In this document: positions 1-5,591 of the stretch, one piece after another | Layout: each line of letters starts with the position of its first letter | Position numbering within the stretch: the stretch's first letter is position 1 | Source of the DNA: an uncultured Eubacterium sp. | GTDB taxonomy: Bacteria; Bacillota; Clostridia; Lachnospirales; Lachnospiraceae | Assembly: GCA_934317205.1 (NCBI GenBank) | Contig: CAKREL010000078.1 | Span: 1-10,400, forward strand | Length of the DNA stretch: 10,400 nt | Direction of reading: 5' to 3' | Made by a program: the position numbers and the translations under genes | Notes under the pieces: model-generated | Told to the model about the DNA's origin: nothing | Database searches by the model: none | What the model saw: the letters and a program-made list of their open reading frames with translations, nothing else

Positions 1-843
1 TCTGATCCGACAAATCCGCATGAGGTTGGTAACTGGTGGGCTCCTCATCAGTTTGTAGACGGATATCCTTGCAGAACAGTCGATCATCATGCAGGACATG
101 TTCCGTCTTTCATGGACAAAGGATGGATGCATGGACCGCCATTTAGACGTGATGATGGAATTATGTTCTGTGGTTACGGCGGAGATGGCCTGTATGTTTT
201 GGATGCAACAGATGTGACACGTCCGCATCTGTTAGGACAGCTGAAATTTATGCCGGCATTCTCAAGCCATCTGGCAGGAGCACGTACTCATACAGCATTA
301 CCGCTGCCGGGTCGCGATTTCTGTGTAGTTACAAACGAAGGAGAGAGATTCCAGTTTTTCCCGGAAGGTTCTATCAAAGAGGCACAGGCTATGAATAATA
401 TTCATATGGTTGATGTCAGCGATCCGACACATCCGACTCTGGTTGCAGAGTTCCCATATCCGGAAGTACCAGAAGATTTCCCATATCCAAACTTTAACGT
501 AATGAATCTTGGATGTCAGGGACCATTCGGACCGCATAACCTGCATGAGCCGATGAGCAACAAGCCATGGCTGGAGCAGAGAGGTGACAGAGTATATTGT
601 TGTTATTTTGCAGCAGGATTGCGTATTTATGATGTATCTGATCCTTACTACATCAAAGAACTCGCATACTTTATTCCACCAAATCCGAACAAAAAACCTG
701 AAGATTCCTTCTTCCCGGGATTACCTGGTCCGCGTAATGCAATGACAGAAGATTGCTGTGTAGATGACAGAGGATATATCTATGTAACCTGCTTTGATGA
801 TGGTTTCTATGTGTTAAAGAGAACCGGAGCGGCAGATAATTAA
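1..843 (+). CDS. LVIVD-repeat beta-propeller protein (5' truncated)
   Basis: The frame is open from base 1, so the first internal ATG (112) is probably not the start; 280 residues remain of a protein whose family usually runs to about 400 or more. Several repeats follow the LVIVD pattern (short hydrophobic strand, then D-x-S/T-D-P/V-T-x-P): fragment residues 1-13 (SDPTNPHEVGNWW), 64-81 (YVLDATDVTRPHLLGQL), 135-151 (MVDVSDPTHPTLVAEF) and 207-224 (IYDVSDPYYIKELAYF). Such repeats form blades of a beta-propeller. A His-rich stretch GPHNLHEP (177-184) and the doubled FPYP motif (about 151-163) stand out. The end is intact, closing in FYVLKRTG before the stop. The N-terminus is outside the window, so export or anchoring cannot be judged. 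The reaction or ligand is unknown; LVIVD proteins are mostly uncharacterised. The gene is followed by its own terminator, so it is not clearly co-transcribed with lysA. Confidence is high for the family and nil for a specific function. Confidence 0.85.
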   Translation, partial: SDPTNPHEVGNWWAPHQFVDGYPCRTVDHHAGHVPSFMDKGWMHGPPFRRDDGIMFCGYGGDGLYVLDATDVTRPHLLGQLKFMPAFSSHLAGARTHTALPLPGRDFCVVTNEGERFQFFPEGSIKEAQAMNNIHMVDVSDPTHPTLVAEFPYPEVPEDFPYPNFNVMNLGCQGPFGPHNLHEPMSNKPWLEQRGDRVYCCYFAAGLRIYDVSDPYYIKELAYFIPPNPNKKPEDSFFPGLPGPRNAMTEDCCVDDRGYIYVTCFDDGFYVLKRTGAADN

Positions 844-897
844 AAAGTAGAATTGTCAGCATTTCCTTGATGACGAAAAAAGAATAGACGCTATAAC

Positions 898-947
898 AAA
901 ACAACCTGTTGACAGGAAAAAAAACTGGCGATGGGTTGTTTTTTTTT
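898..947 (+). terminator. Rho-independent terminator after LVIVD gene
   Basis: AAAACAACC (898-906) pairs with GGTTGTTTT (934-942), and the run of T continues to 947. The loop is about 27 bases and contains a small inner hairpin, CCTG-TTGA-CAGG (905-916), which competes with the last bases of the outer stem. The site lies 55 bases after the stop codon. Confidence 0.75.
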
Positions 948-964
948 ACGCTTTTGTGTATGAT
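936..964 (+). promoter_or_regulatory. Probable lysA promoter, overlapping the upstream terminator
   Basis: TTGTTT (936-941) and TATGAT (959-964) are separated by 17 bases, a fair sigma-A match with a weak -35. The -35 box lies inside the 3' arm of the preceding terminator. Transcription would start near 971, shortly before the lysA ribosome binding site at 992-997. This also argues against translation starting at the ATG at 970. Confidence 0.5.
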
Positions 965-1005
965 GGAAAATGAGAGAAAAAGTGATACGACAAGGAGAAA
1001 ACAAA

Positions 1006-2274
1006 ATGAAAAAAGAACCATTTGTTACAAAAGAGCAGATTGAAGAGATTGTAAAATCTTATCCTACTCCTTTCCATTTGTATGATGAAAAGGGAATCCG
1101 TGAGAATGCAAAGGCAGTCAAAGAGGCATTCGCATGGAATCCTGGATTTCGTGAATATTTTGCAGTAAAGGCAACACCAAATCCGTTTTTATTAAATATC
1201 TTAAGAGAATATGGTTGCGGAGCTGACTGTTCTTCTATGACAGAATTGATGCTGTCTCATGAAATCGGAATGTCTGGTGAGGAGATCATGTTTTCTTCCA
1301 ATGATACACCGGCCGAAGAGTTTGCATACGCAAATGAGATTGGTGCAACCATCAATCTGGATGATTTTACTCACATTGCATTTTTAGAAAAAATTATCGG
1401 CAAGCTTCCAAAGACAATGAGTCTTCGATACAATCCGGGCGGAGTATATACACTGAGCAATGGTATTATGGATAACCCTGGTGACGCAAAGTACGGATTC
1501 ACCAAAGAGCAATTGTTTGAAGGATACAAACTTCTGAAAGAAAAAGGTGTAGAGCGTTTTGGTATCCATGCATTCCTTGTAAGTAATACAGTAACAAACG
1601 ATTATTATCCGACACTGGCTCGTACTTTATTTGAATTATGTGTGGAGATTAAAGAAAAACTTGGCATCAAGATCAGCTTTATTAATTTGTCTGGCGGTGT
1701 TGGAATAGCATACAAACCTGATCAGGTTTCGAATGATATCCGTATTATTGGTGCTGGTGTCAAGAAAGTATATGAAGAAGTTCTTGTTCCGGCTGATATG
1801 GGTGATGTAGCTATCTTCACAGAAATGGGAAGATTTATGATGGGTCCGTATGGCTGTCTGGTTACAAAAGCAATTCATGAGAAGCACACTTATAAAGAAT
1901 ATATTGGTGTAGATGCCTGCGCAGCAAACCTGATGCGTCCGGCTATTTATGGTGCATATCATCATATTACCGTTGCCGGCAAAGAGAATGCACCTTGTGA
2001 TCACAAATATGATGTGGTTGGATCTCTTTGTGAAAATTGTGATAAATTTGCGGTAGATCGTATGCTGCCAAAAATTGACATGGGTGATTATCTGGTGATT
2101 CATGATACAGGTGCTCACGGATATTCGATGGGATACAATTACAACGGTCGTCTCCGGTCTGCAGAAGTGCTACTGAAAGAGGATGGAAGTGCACAGTTGA
2201 TTCGTCGTGCTGAGACACCAAAGGATTATTTTGCAACTTTTGATTGCTTTGATATCATAAAAGGATTAGTATAA
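1006..2274 (+). CDS. lysA: Diaminopimelate decarboxylase (LysA), divergent clostridial type
   Basis: Expected to decarboxylate meso-diaminopimelate to L-lysine in the cytoplasm, the last step of lysine synthesis, using PLP. The start at 1006 is chosen because AAGGAG (992-997) sits 8 bases upstream; an in-frame ATG at 970 has no site and lies at the likely transcription start. The 422-residue product matches fold III PLP decarboxylases. The N-terminal TIM barrel carries the PLP lysine in YFAVKATPNP (K55), followed by GIH (H188) and SGGVG (229-233, phosphate loop). E-M-G-R (273-276) stands where EPGR is usual. VDACAANLMRPAIYGAYH (302-319) is typical of LysA. The C-terminal barrel has CENCD (C342, the expected catalytic Cys of the partner subunit) and the final substrate/PLP region at HDTGAHGYSMGYNYNGR (366-382). 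The usual HIGSQ motif after the barrel His is replaced by AFLVSNT. No other lysine gene is adjacent. A related decarboxylase (carboxynorspermidine) is less likely, being shorter and different around the active site. Confidence 0.9.
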   Translation: MKKEPFVTKEQIEEIVKSYPTPFHLYDEKGIRENAKAVKEAFAWNPGFREYFAVKATPNPFLLNILREYGCGADCSSMTELMLSHEIGMSGEEIMFSSNDTPAEEFAYANEIGATINLDDFTHIAFLEKIIGKLPKTMSLRYNPGGVYTLSNGIMDNPGDAKYGFTKEQLFEGYKLLKEKGVERFGIHAFLVSNTVTNDYYPTLARTLFELCVEIKEKLGIKISFINLSGGVGIAYKPDQVSNDIRIIGAGVKKVYEEVLVPADMGDVAIFTEMGRFMMGPYGCLVTKAIHEKHTYKEYIGVDACAANLMRPAIYGAYHHITVAGKENAPCDHKYDVVGSLCENCDKFAVDRMLPKIDMGDYLVIHDTGAHGYSMGYNYNGRLRSAEVLLKEDGSAQLIRRAETPKDYFATFDCFDIIKGLV

Positions 2275-2292
2275 AACAGTTGATTACAGTGC

Positions 2293-2360
2293 ATCTATCA
2301 TTTGTATTCAGATTTCAATCATGCTTGAGTGAAGAGATATCTGAATGCATAATGATAGAT
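2293..2360 (+). other. Long imperfect inverted repeat (hairpin) between lysA and tRNA-Leu
   Basis: A 21-base left arm (2293-2313) pairs with a 22-base right arm (2339-2360), with one bulged base and one G-T pair. The loop can extend the helix further: TTCAATC (2314-2320) with GAGTGAA (2327-2333), one mismatch. No T-run follows on the + strand; an A-run (2366-2374) does. It is therefore not a standard terminator, although it may still protect or end the lysA transcript. On the other strand the T-run precedes the hairpin, so it is not a reverse terminator either. Confidence 0.7.
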
Positions 2361-2376
2361 AAAGTAAAAAAAAATC

Positions 2377-2405
2377 TTGCATTTTGTATACCTGTGTGAT
2401 ATAAT
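2377..2405 (+). promoter_or_regulatory. Sigma-A promoter for tRNA-Leu, extended -10
   Basis: TTGCAT (2377-2382), a 17-base spacer and a perfect TATAAT (2400-2405), with TG one base upstream of it (extended -10), make a strong promoter. Transcription would start near 2412, about 23 bases before the mature tRNA. Confidence 0.8.
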
Positions 2406-2409
2406 CAAC

Positions 2410-2431
2410 GTGTTCGGTAAAAAACGAACAC
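2410..2431 (+). other. Hairpin in tRNA-Leu 5' leader
   Basis: GTGTTCG (2410-2416) and CGAACAC (2425-2431) form a perfect 7-bp stem with an 8-base A-rich loop, between the -10 box and the tRNA 5' end. If transcription starts near 2412 the lowest pair or two would be missing from the RNA. The stem ends only three bases before the RNase P cleavage point at 2435. Confidence 0.5.
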
Positions 2432-2434
2432 CAT

Positions 2435-2516
2435 GCCGCTGTGGCGGAATTGGCAGACGCACTTGACTCAAAATCAAGCGGGTAACTCCGTGCCGGTTCG
2501 AGTCCGGCCAGCGGCA
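2435..2516 (+). tRNA. tRNA-Leu, anticodon CAA
   Basis: Full class II cloverleaf. The acceptor stem is GCCGCTG (2435-2441) with CAGCGGC (2509-2515), and the discriminator is A2516. The anticodon stem CTTGA/TCAAG encloses the loop CTCAAAA with anticodon CAA, which reads UUG leucine codons. A long variable arm (CGG...CCG) follows, then the T arm GCCGG-TTCGAGT-CCGGC. The 3' CCA is not encoded (the next bases are CTT) and must be added by nucleotidyltransferase. It is a single tRNA with its own promoter and terminator. The leucyl-tRNA synthetase that would charge it is encoded later in the window, in a separate unit. Confidence 0.97.
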
Positions 2517-2529
2517 CTTTGATTAGAAG

Positions 2530-2558
2530 ACAGGAAAGGTAATACTTTCCTGTTTTTT
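2530..2558 (+). terminator. Terminator of tRNA-Leu unit
   Basis: ACAGGAAAG (2530-2538) pairs perfectly with CTTTCCTGT (2545-2553) around a 6-base loop, followed by a T-run to 2558. It starts 14 bases after the tRNA, so this is a one-gene transcript. Confidence 0.92.
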
Positions 2559-2696
2559 AAAATGCAAAGATATTATTAATGGCAAATATAAAATAACCAA
2601 TATTCGAAAAACTTGTAATGGTATTTTGATTGAGGAATTTATATTATAGAAAACTGATAACTTAAAGAGTAGCATCGAACGCAAGGGGGCGAAAGC

Positions 2697-3098
2697 ATGA
2701 TTGACAGAACTAACAGATATTATTTGACAACAGCGGAAATGCTCGTGATGCGCGCTATCTGGCTCGCAGATCACGATATGGTTTTAAGTGAAGTAGTAAA
2801 GGCCTGCAATGCAGAGTATGGTAAAGACTGGAAACCTCAGACAGTAAGTACTTATCTGAGTCATCTGGTGCAGAAAGAATTTTTACGGATGGATCGTAAT
2901 GGCAAAATTTACAGTTATCATCCGATTGTAAAGTCATCAGAGTACATGAAGTATGATGTACAGAATTTTGTGGAATTCTGGGGTATGGCACCAGCAGAAG
3001 CAATGAAGAATTATCTTGAAATTCGTGGATCATCAAAGGAAGAGCGTGACGAAGTACGTGCACTGCTTGCCAAAATGGAAGATGAGAGCGACTGTTAA
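2697..3098 (+). CDS. BlaI/MecI/CopY-family transcriptional repressor
   Basis: A 133-residue cytoplasmic DNA-binding protein matching the penicillinase-repressor family in length and pattern. The N-terminal winged helix opens with LTTAEMLVMRAIW (10-22). The recognition helix lies around PQTVSTYLSHLVQK (47-60), and the wing around FLRMDRNGKIYSYHPIV (62-78). The rest (about 80-133) is helical and charged, as expected for the dimerisation part. AAGGGGG (2683-2689) lies 7 bases before the ATG. Family members usually repress a beta-lactamase, copper-export or related operon, often with a BlaR1-type membrane sensor-protease beside them. No sensor, beta-lactamase or copper gene is visible here: the upstream neighbour is a tRNA and the downstream one a lipoprotein with its own promoter. 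I saw no clear TACA/TGTA operator dyad near the start. The target is therefore unknown; autoregulation or control of the lipoprotein gene are guesses. Confidence 0.88.
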   Translation: MIDRTNRYYLTTAEMLVMRAIWLADHDMVLSEVVKACNAEYGKDWKPQTVSTYLSHLVQKEFLRMDRNGKIYSYHPIVKSSEYMKYDVQNFVEFWGMAPAEAMKNYLEIRGSSKEERDEVRALLAKMEDESDC

Positions 3099-3161
3099 AA
3101 AAGATTGAAAGTGCATGCTTTGTGAAGCGTGTGTGTAAATTGTGACATATAAAAAGAGCAC

Positions 3162-3197
3162 AAAAAGTCAGGAAAGAAGCATTTCTTGACTTTTTTT
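3162..3197 (+). terminator. Terminator after BlaI-family gene
   Basis: AAAAAGTCAGGAAA (3162-3175) pairs with TTTCTTGACTTTTT (3182-3195), a 14-bp stem with one G-T pair and a 6-base loop, followed by further T. It separates the repressor gene from the lipoprotein gene. Confidence 0.9.
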
Positions 3198-3214
3198 CTT
3201 TTTACCATTAGAAT
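3186..3214 (+). promoter_or_regulatory. Likely lipoprotein promoter nested in terminator
   Basis: TTGACT (3186-3191), a 17-base spacer and TAGAAT (3209-3214) fit sigma-A well. The -35 box is part of the 3' arm of the repressor-gene terminator, and the spacer is mostly its T-tract. The start point would be near 3221, about 54 bases before the lipoprotein ATG. Confidence 0.6.
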
Positions 3215-3274
3215 ATAGAAGAAGTTTTGACCAAGCTAAAAAGATTATTTTGAAAGAAAGGCAAACTACTAAGA

Positions 3275-3973
3275 ATGAAAAAAATTATCGTGGGGTTATT
3301 AATGACAGCGATGATCTGTTCTCTGGCCGCCTGCGGAGGAAAGAATCAATCAGGAGCCAACACAGATACATCAACAGTAAACGAGATATCTGCTAAGGAG
3401 GAAGATGGCAGTGTATCAGCGGAAGCAGAAAAAGAAGAACCTGCTTATGTGCCGGGACAATGGGCTGGGATGGTATATACCAATACATCGCTTGGCATGA
3501 GTCTTACATTACCAGATGGATGGCAGATCGGAACGCAGGAAGAAATTGATGCGGTAGAAAATGCTGGTCAGCAGATAACTGGCAATACAGAGAGTTCACA
3601 GGATGTAAGTAACTATGAGCTGTATATTTACAATCCAAATACAGGATCAGCTATTGCGATGATGACAGAAGATTTGTCTATATTTGGTGATGTGACAGCA
3701 CAGCAGTATGCGCAGACACTTTCTGAACAGTTATTGAACTATCAGAATCAGGGAATTGTATATAATCTGAACCCGATTGGAACAAAAATGATCGGAAAAA
3801 CAGAGTTTGTGTCATTTGATGGGATGGCAGAATATCAGTCAAATAATATATATCAGTGTTATGCAATTACAGAAAAAGGTGACTGTATGGTAACAATGAT
3901 TATTACAGGGCCTTCAGAGGCAGGACAGGCAGAGTGTGAGAACGTACTTGCATCCATTCAGACTGTCGAATAA
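3275..3973 (+). CDS. Secreted lipoprotein of unknown function
   Basis: A 232-residue protein with a lipoprotein signal peptide: MKK, a hydrophobic stretch (4-19) and lipobox SLAAC with the lipidated Cys at 20, followed by GG. It should be anchored to the outer face of the membrane. Residues 21-57 form a Ser/Glu/Asp-rich tether. The folded part (about 60-232) begins with a W...YTN...LG...LTLPDGW pattern (63-83) and ends in a helix closing CENVLASIQTVE. This layout is seen in many small clostridial lipoproteins and recalls the PsbP/Mog1/DcrB-type fold, but that is inference from pattern only. GAAAGG (3256-3261) is the likely ribosome binding site, with a long 13-base spacing that suggests modest translation. 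It has its own promoter and terminator. No catalytic motif is evident and I do not assign a function. Confidence 0.85.
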   Translation: MKKIIVGLLMTAMICSLAACGGKNQSGANTDTSTVNEISAKEEDGSVSAEAEKEEPAYVPGQWAGMVYTNTSLGMSLTLPDGWQIGTQEEIDAVENAGQQITGNTESSQDVSNYELYIYNPNTGSAIAMMTEDLSIFGDVTAQQYAQTLSEQLLNYQNQGIVYNLNPIGTKMIGKTEFVSFDGMAEYQSNNIYQCYAITEKGDCMVTMIITGPSEAGQAECENVLASIQTVE

Positions 3974-3974
3974 T

Positions 3975-4006
3975 AAAAAAGCATTATATTGTAAAATGAT
4001 ATAATG
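3975..4006 (-). terminator. Possible weak reverse-strand terminator for tyrA
   Basis: CATTATAT (3982-3989) and ATATAATG (3999-4006) are a perfect 8-bp inverted repeat with a 9-base loop. Read on the minus strand the hairpin is followed by CTTTTTTATTATT, so it could end tyrA transcripts about 100 bases after the stop. The stem is nearly all A-T, so it is weak. The TATAAT at 4000-4005 is part of this palindrome and has no -35 partner. Confidence 0.4.
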
Positions 4007-4027
4007 GACAAGTAGTAATAATAACAG

Positions 4028-4074
4028 ATGGAGCAGCTATTTGAATTTTTGATTCAGACAGTTGCTCCATTTTT
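4028..4074 (+). terminator. Terminator of lipoprotein gene
   Basis: ATGGAGCAGCT (4028-4038) pairs with AGTTGCTCCAT (4060-4070), one G-T pair. The inner bases TTTGAAT and ATTCAGA extend the helix after a mismatch, and T4070-4074 completes the signal. It lies between two converging genes and limits read-through into antisense tyrA. Confidence 0.85.
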
Positions 4075-4104
4075 AGATTGTTTGATGTGATATTAATTGT
4101 GCGT

Positions 4105-5205
4105 TTATTTTTCATAAACGGTGTAATGATATTTACGTAACAGTTCTACCGCATGATCGTAGGCATCCGCCTCATAAAACTCTACCTGTAAGACACCTTG
4201 TTGAAATTCGCGGTTGTGAATGATGCCGATATTTTTAATACTGATGTTGTTGGAAGCCAAAATTGTAGCAATGGTAGCAATACCACCAGCTTCATCAATC
4301 AGGTCACAGAACAGCTGGTAAACCGGACGGATAGGACCACGATGGGAGATGTTAAAGGAATCACGATATTCCTTAGCCGAACTAAAGAATTCTTTAATCT
4401 CATCCGGATGGCTTTCTGCAATAGTATTGCGTGTTTCTTGAAGCGCTTTGATATAAATATCGACCAGTTCTAAAATCTGATTTCGGTTTGCAATACAGAT
4501 ATTTTCCCACATAGTAGGATCTGAAGATGCAACACGGGTGATATCCTTGAAACCGCCGGCTGCAATGGTACGCAGTGTTTCATTAGAATCATCCAGATTT
4601 TTGACAAGGTTGACTAGTGTAGAAGCAATGACTGTCGGCAGATGGCTGATGGAACCGACAGAAAAATCATGCTTTTTGTAATCAAGGATCAGTGGAACAG
4701 CACCGATAGATGCTATAAACTGTTCGAATTCCTCTACCTTTTTTTGTGAAACAGAATGTGTTGGGGTCAGAATATAGTATGCATTTTCCAGCATGTAAGC
4801 AGTAGAATACTCGTATCCTACGTGCTCTGTTCCACACATTGGATGACCGCCGATAAAATGTCGTTCTAAATCCGGAAATTTCTGGATTTGTTCATGGATG
4901 CCTGTTTTGACACTTCCGACATCCGTCAACAGCATGTCATCATGCAGAATGTCGGATAATTCACGGACATAATCTGCATTGTCGAGAACAGGGGCACACA
5001 GATAGATATAATTACAATCGGAAAATCCTTTGCCAACTTGGTCTAATGCCTCTGTAATAATGCCTTCGGATAATGCGGCATCCAGCGTGGCGCGGCAGGT
5101 GTCATAAGCGATGATCTGAATATTCGGATAGATGCGATGTATCGTTTTTGCAACAGAACCGCCGATATGTCCAAGGCCGATAAAACCGATTTTTTCTGGA
5201 ATCAT
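4105..5205 (-). CDS. tyrA: Prephenate dehydrogenase with ACT domain
   Basis: Oxidises and decarboxylates prephenate to 4-hydroxyphenylpyruvate with NAD(P)+, the committed step to tyrosine, in the cytoplasm. The 366-residue protein has an N-terminal Rossmann fold with IGFIGLGHIGGS (6-17). Next come TDVGSVK (94-100) and the family signature GGHPMCGTEHVGYE (119-132). The helical substrate domain has SHLP (187-190) and GGFKDITRVASSDPTMWENI (217-236), where the conserved Arg (R224) is expected to bind prephenate. Residues about 293-366 form a C-terminal ACT domain (VYQLFCDLIDEAGGIATIA), usual for Firmicute TyrA and likely to sense tyrosine. No chorismate mutase domain is fused. AAGGAGG (5213-5219 on the complement) sits just upstream of the ATG, making a strong start. 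The gene stands alone, convergent with the lipoprotein gene and divergent from the EF-G paralog, with its own promoter and a structured leader. Confidence 0.95.
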   Translation of the reverse strand: MIPEKIGFIGLGHIGGSVAKTIHRIYPNIQIIAYDTCRATLDAALSEGIITEALDQVGKGFSDCNYIYLCAPVLDNADYVRELSDILHDDMLLTDVGSVKTGIHEQIQKFPDLERHFIGGHPMCGTEHVGYEYSTAYMLENAYYILTPTHSVSQKKVEEFEQFIASIGAVPLILDYKKHDFSVGSISHLPTVIASTLVNLVKNLDDSNETLRTIAAGGFKDITRVASSDPTMWENICIANRNQILELVDIYIKALQETRNTIAESHPDEIKEFFSSAKEYRDSFNISHRGPIRPVYQLFCDLIDEAGGIATIATILASNNISIKNIGIIHNREFQQGVLQVEFYEADAYDHAVELLRKYHYTVYEK

Positions 5206-5257
5206 AATGTACCCTCCTTCATAACGTTAGTTTAAAATGATTCACTATGTTTGAACT

Positions 5258-5297
5258 CTTGAATTGACATTCAAGAAATGTCGTTCGCTCAGCGAAC
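5258..5297 (-). promoter_or_regulatory. tyrA leader with overlapping alternative hairpins
   Basis: In the predicted ~95-base tyrA leader (start near 5300) three perfect stems can form. Stem A is GTTCGC/GCGAAC (5283-5288 with 5292-5297). Stem B is GACATT/AATGTC (5266-5271 with 5277-5282). Stem C is CTTGAAT/ATTCAAG (5258-5264 with 5269-5275). B and C share bases and exclude each other. GAACTCTT occurs twice (5253-5260 and 5294-5301). No T-box consensus and no terminator T-run is present. A switch is possible but unproven. Confidence 0.45.
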
Positions 5298-5306
5298 TCT
5301 TTTGCC

Positions 5307-5335
5307 ATGATAACGCATTTATACCAAAAAGTCAA
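5307..5335 (-). promoter_or_regulatory. tyrA promoter
   Basis: On the minus strand TTGACT (5335-5330) and TATCAT (5312-5307) are 17 bases apart, a good sigma-A promoter. The predicted start near 5300 leaves a leader of about 95 bases. Confidence 0.75.
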
Positions 5336-5381
5336 CACTTTAAAGTGTAAAAGTGAACGAGATACTTCAAAGCGTAAAAGT
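5335..5381. repeat. Direct repeat of a 20-base palindromic element; candidate operator
   Basis: ACACTTTAAAGTGT (5335-5348) is a perfect 14-base palindrome and is followed by AAAAGT. The 20-base unit 5335-5354 recurs at 5362-5381 with three T/C changes, 27 bases away start to start. The proximal copy touches the tyrA -35 box. Two close copies of a palindrome upstream of a promoter suggest a dimeric regulator binding site; which regulator is unknown. Confidence 0.6.
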
Positions 5382-5528
5382 AAGGTAAAGAATAAAATAA
5401 TAGAATGCAGTTTTGAAATTTGTCTTTGACAGAGATGCACCATAAGATGTTTAAGTTCAGAGAATTGATGTGAAATCCATTAATTGCAAGAAAATAACGA
5501 GAACACTTGTGCATTTTTTATAAAAAGG

Positions 5529-5557
5529 TTGCAAAAAAGAGAAAAGTTTAGTAAAAT
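5529..5557 (+). promoter_or_regulatory. Promoter of EF-G paralog
   Basis: TTGCAA (5529-5534), a 17-base spacer and TAAAAT (5552-5557) fit sigma-A. The start would be near 5564, giving a short leader with GGAGG at 5580-5584. Confidence 0.7.
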
Positions 5558-5591
5558 ATAACCATGATTTTTATGTATTGGAGGAAATGAC

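Larger units (their letters stand above)
5206..5591. other. 386-base divergent intergenic region
   Basis: No credible gene is present: the short minus-strand open frames at 5219-5514 lack ribosome binding sites and family features. The left part (5206-5381) is the tyrA control region with leader hairpins, promoter and repeated palindrome. The right end (5513-5591) holds the EF-G paralog promoter and ribosome binding site, preceded by an A/T palindrome (5513-5526) that could act as an UP-like element. In the stretch 5382-5512 I see nothing but A-rich sequence. Confidence 0.7.

Noticed and set aside
112..114. ATG at 112 as the true start of the LVIVD protein
   Set aside because: The frame and a clear LVIVD repeat continue to base 1, so the gene is cut by the window edge.
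970..1005. Longer lysA start adding 12 residues
   Set aside because: No ribosome binding site before 970 and it coincides with the likely transcription start; 1006 has AAGGAG at ideal spacing.
1636..2236. Minus-strand ORFs opposite lysA
   Set aside because: Antisense shadows of a well supported gene; composition is His/Ile/Cys-rich nonsense without start signals.
4000..4005. TATAAT as a promoter between lipoprotein gene and tyrA
   Set aside because: No -35 at the right distance; it is part of a palindrome and no gene follows on that strand.
5219..5514. Small minus-strand ORFs in the tyrA/EF-G gap
   Set aside because: No ribosome binding sites or family features, and they cover the tyrA promoter and leader hairpins.
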